6,853 nucleotides of DNA, from the NCBI GenBank assembly GCA_029056365.1, contig JAIDBM010000057.1, forward strand, positions 1-6,853, given 5' to 3'. This document shows, one piece after another, positions 1 to 3,303 of the stretch (position 1 is its first letter; each line of letters starts with the position of its first letter). The stretch is from Muribaculaceae bacterium (GTDB taxonomy: Bacteria > Bacteroidota > Bacteroidia > Bacteroidales > Muribaculaceae). The translations under genes and the position numbers were made by a program. Below the pieces are notes generated by a model. It ran no database searches and was not told the DNA's origin. It saw only the letters and a list, made by a program, of their open reading frames with translations.

Positions 1-792
1 TTGATTGAGAAGTCAATACTGCATCTCAATACCGACGAACTGAAAGTGCGCACTCTCCGCTACATCAAGATTGAGGGCCAACAGCATGAGCAGGAGGTTA
101 CGGAGTTCGGCGATACAAAATCGACCTCACAGGAGTTGACAAACGTCAGCACCTCTTCGGTCAAGTACGACCTTATCGGTCAGGTGGCAAAAGGCGCGAA
201 CGTCACACGCCGCACCGCCGCCAAGATTCTCCAAGGTTTACGCCCGGCTAAGCTCGCTTTGTTCCGCAATAACCCGGAAGAATTTATACGCAAAGTCGTT
301 CAGATTATCCGTGAACAGAAAGCCACGATGATTGTCGACCATATACATTACCATCTAACCGACGGCACTTACGACTCCGACATTTTCACTGCGGCAAGCA
401 GAGCGGAATTTAACAAGGCATATCAGGCCACCAAACATGTTACCGACTACATCGTGCCTGACAGTATCGGCGAGCGTAACTTCGCTCACGACCTCGACGA
501 GGCAAACGAAGTTGTTGTCTATGCCAAACTCCCACGCGCCTTCCAAATTCCTACTCCAGTCGGCAACTACGCTCCCGACTGGGCTATTGCCATGCAAAGG
601 GGCAACATCAAACACATTTTCTTCATAGCGGAAACCAAAGGCTCGCTCCAATCAATGCAACTCAACGCTATCGAAAATGCAAAGATTGACTGTTGCACCC
701 AACTGTTCAACGAAATATCAACCGACAATATGCGCTATCATAAGGTGACCTGCTACCAAGACCTTATCGATGCTATGACTTCTAACAAATGA
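1..792 (+). CDS. Type III restriction endonuclease Res subunit, C-terminal part (5' end outside window)
   Basis: This is the C-terminal ~263 residues of the Res (restriction and helicase) subunit of a type III restriction-modification system. Res acts with a Mod methyltransferase, uses ATP to communicate between two unmethylated sites, and cuts DNA nearby. The visible part holds the nuclease domain: a run TPVGNYAPDW (about residues 185-194) supplies the PD, and after a hydrophobic strand (HIFFIA) comes ETKG (211-214), giving D193, E211 and K213 of the PD-(D/E)XK site. The preceding AKLPRAFQIP segment is also typical of Res. The reading frame is open from base 1, and family members are usually near 900-1000 residues, so the ATPase/helicase part and probably mod lie to the left. 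The TTG at base 1 is not a credible start. The nuclease site looks intact. The gene converges on the tRNA-Ser gene and is followed by a terminator-like hairpin at 829-858. Confidence 0.9.
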   Translation: MIEKSILHLNTDELKVRTLRYIKIEGQQHEQEVTEFGDTKSTSQELTNVSTSSVKYDLIGQVAKGANVTRRTAAKILQGLRPAKLALFRNNPEEFIRKVVQIIREQKATMIVDHIHYHLTDGTYDSDIFTAASRAEFNKAYQATKHVTDYIVPDSIGERNFAHDLDEANEVVVYAKLPRAFQIPTPVGNYAPDWAIAMQRGNIKHIFFIAETKGSLQSMQLNAIENAKIDCCTQLFNEISTDNMRYHKVTCYQDLIDAMTSNK

Positions 793-794
793 CA

Positions 795-821
795 TTGGAC
801 AAATAAATAGCACTATCTTTG
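795..821 (+). promoter_or_regulatory. Possible Bacteroidetes-type promoter just after the res stop
   Basis: TATCTTTG at 814-821 fits the Bacteroidetes -7 element TAnnTTTG exactly. A TTG at 795-797 could be the -33 element, but the spacer is only 16 nt, whereas the other two promoters in this window have exactly 20. A start near 828 would place a hairpin (829-858) at the very 5' end of the RNA. No coding region on the plus strand follows. It may be a remnant, the promoter of a very short RNA, or chance. Confidence 0.4.
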
Positions 822-828
822 CAGTGTT

Positions 829-858
829 AAATCGTCCGGCGATTTGTCGGGCGATTTT
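829..858 (+). terminator. Intrinsic terminator, probably for res
   Basis: AAATCGTCCG (829-838) and CGGGCGATTT (848-857) form a 10-bp stem with one G:T pair around a 9-nt loop, followed by a T-rich stretch (TTCTTGCTTCT). It lies 37 bp after the res stop codon in the right orientation. The stem contains overlapping GGCGATTT repeats, so a shorter alternative hairpin (AAATCG/CGATTT) is also possible. Because a promoter-like motif sits only 7 bp upstream, it could instead act as a leader attenuator. Confidence 0.6.
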
Positions 859-993
859 CTTGCTTCTGCCCGTCACAGAATATGCACATCACTAACTGGA
901 TTCAAGCCATTACACTGCTAATCCACCCATAGTGTACAGGGTTTCGATCGGAATTGAGGCAGGCTAACCTCAACATAATCAATCTTATAAAGA
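859..993. other. Gene-free stretch between two terminators, with small inverted repeats
   Basis: No credible gene is seen on either strand. It contains a weak inverted repeat, TTGAGG (954-959) with CCTCAA (968-973), around an 8-nt loop. It also contains ACCC-N10-GGGT at 925-942, which resembles the core of the neighbouring tRNA terminator and is listed separately as a repeat. Short open frames crossing this stretch and the tRNA have no start signal or recognisable sequence and are taken as chance. Confidence 0.5.
925..942. repeat. Hairpin repeat, copy 1 (ACCC-N10-GGGT with TGTACA)
   Basis: ACCC at 925-928 can pair with GGGT at 939-942, with the palindrome TGTACA (933-938) in the loop. The 11 bases GTGTACAGGGT at 932-942 are identical to 1012-1022, and both copies are preceded by ACCC. 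The copies are 80 bp apart and in the same orientation, so they look like related hairpins rather than a single shared word. Confidence 0.5.
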
Positions 994-1035
994 GAAAAGC
1001 AGCTATACCCGGTGTACAGGGTAAAACTGCTTTTC
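994..1035 (-). terminator. Terminator of tRNA-Ser (two-part stem)
   Basis: An outer 9-bp stem (GAAAAGCAG 994-1002 with CTGCTTTTC 1027-1035) encloses a 3-by-3 internal loop and an inner 5-bp stem (1006-1010 with 1019-1023). Read on the minus strand, it begins 8 bp after the tRNA 3' end and ends in CTTTTCTCTTT, as expected of an intrinsic terminator. The stem also has a T-run on the plus side, so it could work in both directions. Confidence 0.75.
1006..1023. repeat. Hairpin repeat, copy 2 (TACCC-N8-GGGTA with TGTACA)
   Basis: TACCC (1006-1010) pairs with GGGTA (1019-1023) around GGTGTACA. It shares GTGTACAGGGT with the copy at 932-942. It forms the inner part of the tRNA-Ser terminator hairpin. 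Confidence 0.5.
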
Positions 1036-1043
1036 ATCAGTAG

Positions 1044-1132
1044 CGGAGAGGACGAGATTCGAACTCGTGGACAGGATTGCTCCCGTCGTCGGTTTAGCAA
1101 ACCGGTGGTTTCAGCCACTCACCCACCTCTCC
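1044..1132 (-). tRNA. tRNA-Ser (anticodon GCU)
   Basis: This is an 89-nt class II tRNA that reads AGC/AGU codons. The acceptor arm pairs GGAGAGG (complement of 1126-1132) with CCTCTCC (complement of 1045-1051), with G at the discriminator position (1044), the usual serine identity base. The anticodon GCU is the complement of 1096-1098, in a 7-nt loop UUGCUAA closed by a stem with one C-A mismatch at its outer pair (1105/1089). A long variable arm and a T loop UUCGAAU with a 5-bp ACGAG/CUCGU stem complete the fold. The CCA end is not encoded: the bases after the discriminator read CTA. The gene has its own promoter at 1175-1205 and terminator at 994-1035, so it is a single-gene unit. Confidence 0.96.
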
Positions 1133-1174
1133 ATGTGTCTCTCTTAAACGCGGTGGTTTTCGTTTTTGACAGTG

Positions 1175-1205
1175 CAAAGTTACGCGTTTTTTTTTTACTG
1201 TGCAA
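1175..1205 (-). promoter_or_regulatory. Promoter of tRNA-Ser
   Basis: On the minus strand, TTG (complement of 1203-1205) is followed by exactly 20 nt and TAACTTTG (complement of 1175-1182). This is an exact match to the Bacteroidetes housekeeping promoter TTG-N20-TAnnTTTG. The predicted start near 1168 gives a 5' leader of about 36 nt, removed by RNase P. Ten of the 20 spacer bases are an A run (1187-1196). Both promoter elements lie within similar words (TTGCACAG and TTTGCACTG). Confidence 0.85.
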
Positions 1206-1361
1206 GTTTTTTATATCGTTTTTTTCAAGCCAGGTGCATTTTTTTGTTCATCTGTTCGTTTCTGTCAGATAATGAGACAGTTCGTTTTCACTACTTGTTG
1301 TGCGCCCCGCCTGCAGGCTGTCGGCCGTGAGTTTGGTCGGAGTCAGATGTCTTTGCACGTT
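1206..1361. other. Spacer between the structured RNA and the tRNA-Ser promoter
   Basis: No gene is supported. It holds a 10-bp perfect palindrome GCCTGCAGGC (1309-1318) and a weak hairpin CTGTC/GACAG (1262-1280). The part near the tRNA promoter is very T-rich on the plus strand. Nothing else stands out. Confidence 0.45.
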
Positions 1362-1399
1362 GTAGTAAAAGTACGGCGCCGGCCATATGGCCGACGCCG
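1362..1399 (-). terminator. Terminator of the structured RNA
   Basis: On the minus strand CGGCGTCGGCC and GGCCGGCGCCG form an 11-bp stem with one internal T:G pair and an ATAT loop (1374-1399), followed by TACTTTTACT. Read on the plus strand the same central pair is a C-A mismatch, so the hairpin is better as a minus-strand RNA. This fixes the direction of transcription. Confidence 0.75.
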
Positions 1400-1635
1400 T
1401 TATAAATCCACACCAAAGGATGCGATGAAACTCCGAAAAGACAGGATTTGAGTGCTCGCCGTCCTTTGTAATCCGCCTGGCTTAAAGCACCCTCTTGCGA
1501 GGGTCGGGGCCCGCCATCGGGCGGCTAAGCTTGTCTCGGTATTTCATGTAAAATTGACGAGTTTCCCAATCTACTTTGATGTGGGTATATCTTGCAGGCG
1601 ACTCTTGTCGCCCCGGCTCTCTTGCCTTTGATTTT
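1374..1635 (-). ncRNA. Unassigned structured non-coding RNA (about 262 nt or a little longer)
   Basis: An RNA gene is inferred here on the minus strand from a strong promoter (1642-1673), a strong terminator (1374-1399) and the folding potential between them. No protein frame fits. Helices that can be read off directly: a long-range closing stem, 1625-1632 with 1412-1419 (8 bp, one G:U); hairpin 1597-1612, a 6-bp GC-rich stem with loop AAGA; hairpin 1565-1585, CCCA-AUC/GAU-UGGG with one bulged base; a second long-range stem, 1556-1561 with 1455-1460 (6 bp, one G:U); and a three-way junction closed by GCUUA/UAAGC (1526-1530 with 1480-1484). The junction encloses hairpins 1511-1524 (CCGCC/GGCGG) and 1489-1504 (ACCCUC/GAGGGU with a GCAA tetraloop of the GNRA type). 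I looked for tmRNA ends and tag, the RNase P core words, the SRP GGAAG motif and 6S architecture, and saw none. It could be a known Bacteroidales RNA I do not recognise, or partly a long trxB 3' UTR. Confidence 0.65.
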
Positions 1636-1641
1636 ATAACG

Positions 1642-1673
1642 CAAATTTAATGCTTATGTTCGGATTTGCCAAA
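1642..1673 (-). promoter_or_regulatory. Promoter of the structured RNA
   Basis: On the minus strand TTTG (complement of 1670-1673) is followed by exactly 20 nt and TAAATTTG (complement of 1642-1649), an exact Bacteroidetes TTG-N20-TAnnTTTG match. The predicted start is near 1635. It begins 31 bp beyond the trxB stop. An AT-only inverted repeat, AAATTTTT/AAAAATTT (1671-1691), overlaps the -33 element. Confidence 0.8.
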
Positions 1674-1691
1674 TTTTTCAGCAAAAAATTT
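1671..1691. repeat. AT-only inverted repeat after trxB
   Basis: AAATTTTT (1671-1678) and AAAAATTT (1684-1691) are perfect inverted repeats around CAGCA. It lies 14 bp past the trxB stop and overlaps the -33 element of the RNA promoter. With no G:C pairs it would be a weak terminator. It could equally be a protein-binding or upstream promoter element. Confidence 0.4.
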
Positions 1692-1704
1692 CATTCAAAA
1701 AATC

Positions 1705-2646
1705 TCACTCGCCATGTTCAACGAGAAAGCGCTCGGCCTGTATTGCGGCACGACATCCCATACCTGCCGCGCTTATGGCCTGCTGGAAAACAGGATCGGC
1801 AACGTCGCCTGCCGCAAACACTCCGGGTATGTTTGTTTCTGCACCCTGACCTTTCACCACAATATAGCCTTGCGGATCGAGTTCGAGTTTTCCTTCAAGG
1901 AATTTTGTGTTCGGGGTGTGTCCGATGGCAAGGAAGAATCCGTCGATGGCTATGTTGTACTCGTTTTCATTCTCAGTGCCCTTGTGTGTAACCACAGTGG
2001 CGCCTTCCACAACATCCTGGCCAAACAGGCCCACTGTATTTGTGTTGAAAAGCACTTCTATTTTTTCGTTTTCAAACACTCGCTTCTGCATCACTTTTGA
2101 CGCTCTCAGATAATCCTTGCGTACTATCAGATACACTTTTTTCGCCAGTCCGGCCAGATACAGGGCTTCCTCGCAGGCTGTGTCACCGCCGCCCACAACC
2201 GCCACATTACGGTTGCGGTAGAAGAATCCGTCGCATGTGGCACAGGCCGATACTCCAAGTCCCTGATATTTCTTTTCATCGGGCAAACCGAGATAGCGGG
2301 CTGCCGCACCGGTGCATATTATCACTGTTTCGGCACGATATTCATCCGTTGCCGTGCGAACCGCGAACGGACGCTCCGAGAAGTCTACATCAGCTACTAT
2401 TCCGTTCACTATGGCGGCTCCGAAGCGCAGGCACTGGTTTCGGAGATCTTCCATCATTTTCGGTCCGGTAACGCCTTCGTGGTAACCGGGAAAATTTTCC
2501 ACCTCGGTAGTGGTTATAAGCTGGCCTCCCGGCTGAGGGCCTTCGATTATTATGGGTTGCATGTTGGCGCGTCCGGCATATATGCCGGCGGTGTATCCGG
2601 CCGGGCCGGCGCCAATGATAAGGCATTTTGTAGTATGGACTTGCAT
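1705..2646 (-). CDS. trxB: Thioredoxin-disulfide reductase
   Basis: This is the cytosolic flavoenzyme that passes electrons from NADPH through FAD and a redox disulfide to thioredoxin, maintaining thiol balance. It has 313 residues, about the family length. In order: the FAD-binding GAGPAG (G12, G14, G17); a GGQL segment near 40-43; the NADPH domain with the active disulfide CATCD (C135, C138, D139) and the nucleotide loop GGGDTA (152-157); and the C-terminal FAD motif FAAGDVAD (277-284). The usual HRRxxxR of the NADPH 2'-phosphate pocket reads VRKDYLR here (175-181), keeping two positive residues and the last Arg. The start at 2646 puts the first beta strand directly before GAGPAG; no Shine-Dalgarno is seen. 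It is the last gene of the cluster, 37 bp after the lolA-like gene, with no internal promoter found. No GC-rich terminator follows its stop, and the next strong one is at 1374-1399. Confidence 0.96.
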   Translation of the reverse strand: MQVHTTKCLIIGAGPAGYTAGIYAGRANMQPIIIEGPQPGGQLITTTEVENFPGYHEGVTGPKMMEDLRNQCLRFGAAIVNGIVADVDFSERPFAVRTATDEYRAETVIICTGAAARYLGLPDEKKYQGLGVSACATCDGFFYRNRNVAVVGGGDTACEEALYLAGLAKKVYLIVRKDYLRASKVMQKRVFENEKIEVLFNTNTVGLFGQDVVEGATVVTHKGTENENEYNIAIDGFFLAIGHTPNTKFLEGKLELDPQGYIVVKGQGAETNIPGVFAAGDVADPVFQQAISAAGMGCRAAIQAERFLVEHGE

Positions 2647-2683
2647 AATTTATTCAGGATTTGTATGTTATGATTGTTCTTGT

Positions 2684-3280
2684 TTATCTTAGGTCGATGA
2701 TTTCAGCTTCGGGATATTTTCGGGGGTCGAATCGGAATGTGGCCGCAGGCAATGTCTTACCCATTGTAATGCTGCCTATGGTCACTACAGCCGAGGCACC
2801 GCTGCCGAATGTAACTGTTATTTTATGCGGCCAGCCGTTTTTTCCAAACATTATAACTGCCTTGGAAATATCCGAGACCGCTTTGTTTTTCGGTGTCAGC
2901 ACCGCTGTATCGGCACCTCCGGAGGCTATATTGAATCGCGTCTGATAACCGCTGAGCAGCATAAAGGGGTTGGACTCCACCAGCTCGTCGGCATCGGGTA
3001 CGCTTACATTTACCTCGCCGGATGTCACCGAATAAACCCACTGGGTTTTGCCGTCGTACCACATCGACAATTCGCCGGCAGTGAGAGCGAACGAACGTCC
3101 GGCCATCTGCATTGAGCCTCTCACCTGCCCGTTGTCGGTGCGCATGGTGAATGTGGCGCTCACCGATGCGGCTTTCGACAGTTTTTCGGCTGCACCGGCA
3201 AGCAACTCGCGCGGGGTGGCGGCCAAGGCGCCCCACACCGACATAACGAGCATGGCCATGTATAATATAATACGTTTCAT
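2684..3280 (-). CDS. lolA: LolA-like outer-membrane lipoprotein carrier protein
   Basis: This is a predicted periplasmic chaperone that takes lipoproteins from the inner membrane and carries them toward the outer membrane. It has 198 residues. Residues 1-20 are a signal peptide: MKR, then a hydrophobic core, ending ALA before ATP, a good signal peptidase I site. A mature, beta-rich domain follows. The LolA-type signature is WYDGKTQWVY (74-83), followed by a strand resembling the lipid-binding barrel, and a C-terminal FRFDPRKYPEAEIIDLR, the kind of ending seen in Bacteroidetes members. There is no lipobox cysteine after the signal peptide, so it is soluble. It starts 23 bp after the ftsK stop, with no Shine-Dalgarno and no separate promoter. 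The family call is from motifs and neighbours, because LolA proteins diverge widely; a different LolA/LolB-fold role is possible. Confidence 0.85.
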   Translation of the reverse strand: MKRIILYMAMLVMSVWGALAATPRELLAGAAEKLSKAASVSATFTMRTDNGQVRGSMQMAGRSFALTAGELSMWYDGKTQWVYSVTSGEVNVSVPDADELVESNPFMLLSGYQTRFNIASGGADTAVLTPKNKAVSDISKAVIMFGKNGWPHKITVTFGSGASAVVTIGSITMGKTLPAATFRFDPRKYPEAEIIDLR

Positions 3281-3303
3281 GTTTCTATATCACTATAACG
3301 TTT

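Noticed and set aside
1349..1356. TGTCTTTG on the plus strand as a promoter -7 element
   Set aside because: The second base is G in place of A, the nearest TTTG is only 12-13 nt upstream, and it points into the minus-strand RNA terminator with no gene beyond.
1012..1451. Short plus-strand open frames across the tRNA, the spacer and the RNA terminator
   Set aside because: They read through a tRNA gene, two promoters and a terminator, have low-complexity Phe-rich translations and no plausible start context.
1374..1635. tmRNA, RNase P RNA, SRP RNA or 6S RNA as the identity of the structured RNA
   Set aside because: There is no tRNA-like end or tag frame, no GAGGAAAGTCC-type RNase P core, no GGAAG/GCAG SRP tip, and the branched fold does not match the simple rod with a central bubble of 6S. 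Only an Rfam search could exclude a divergent member.
1666..2100. Plus-strand open frames over trxB and the RNA promoter
   Set aside because: They overlap trxB in antisense, lack a start signal and have no recognisable motifs.
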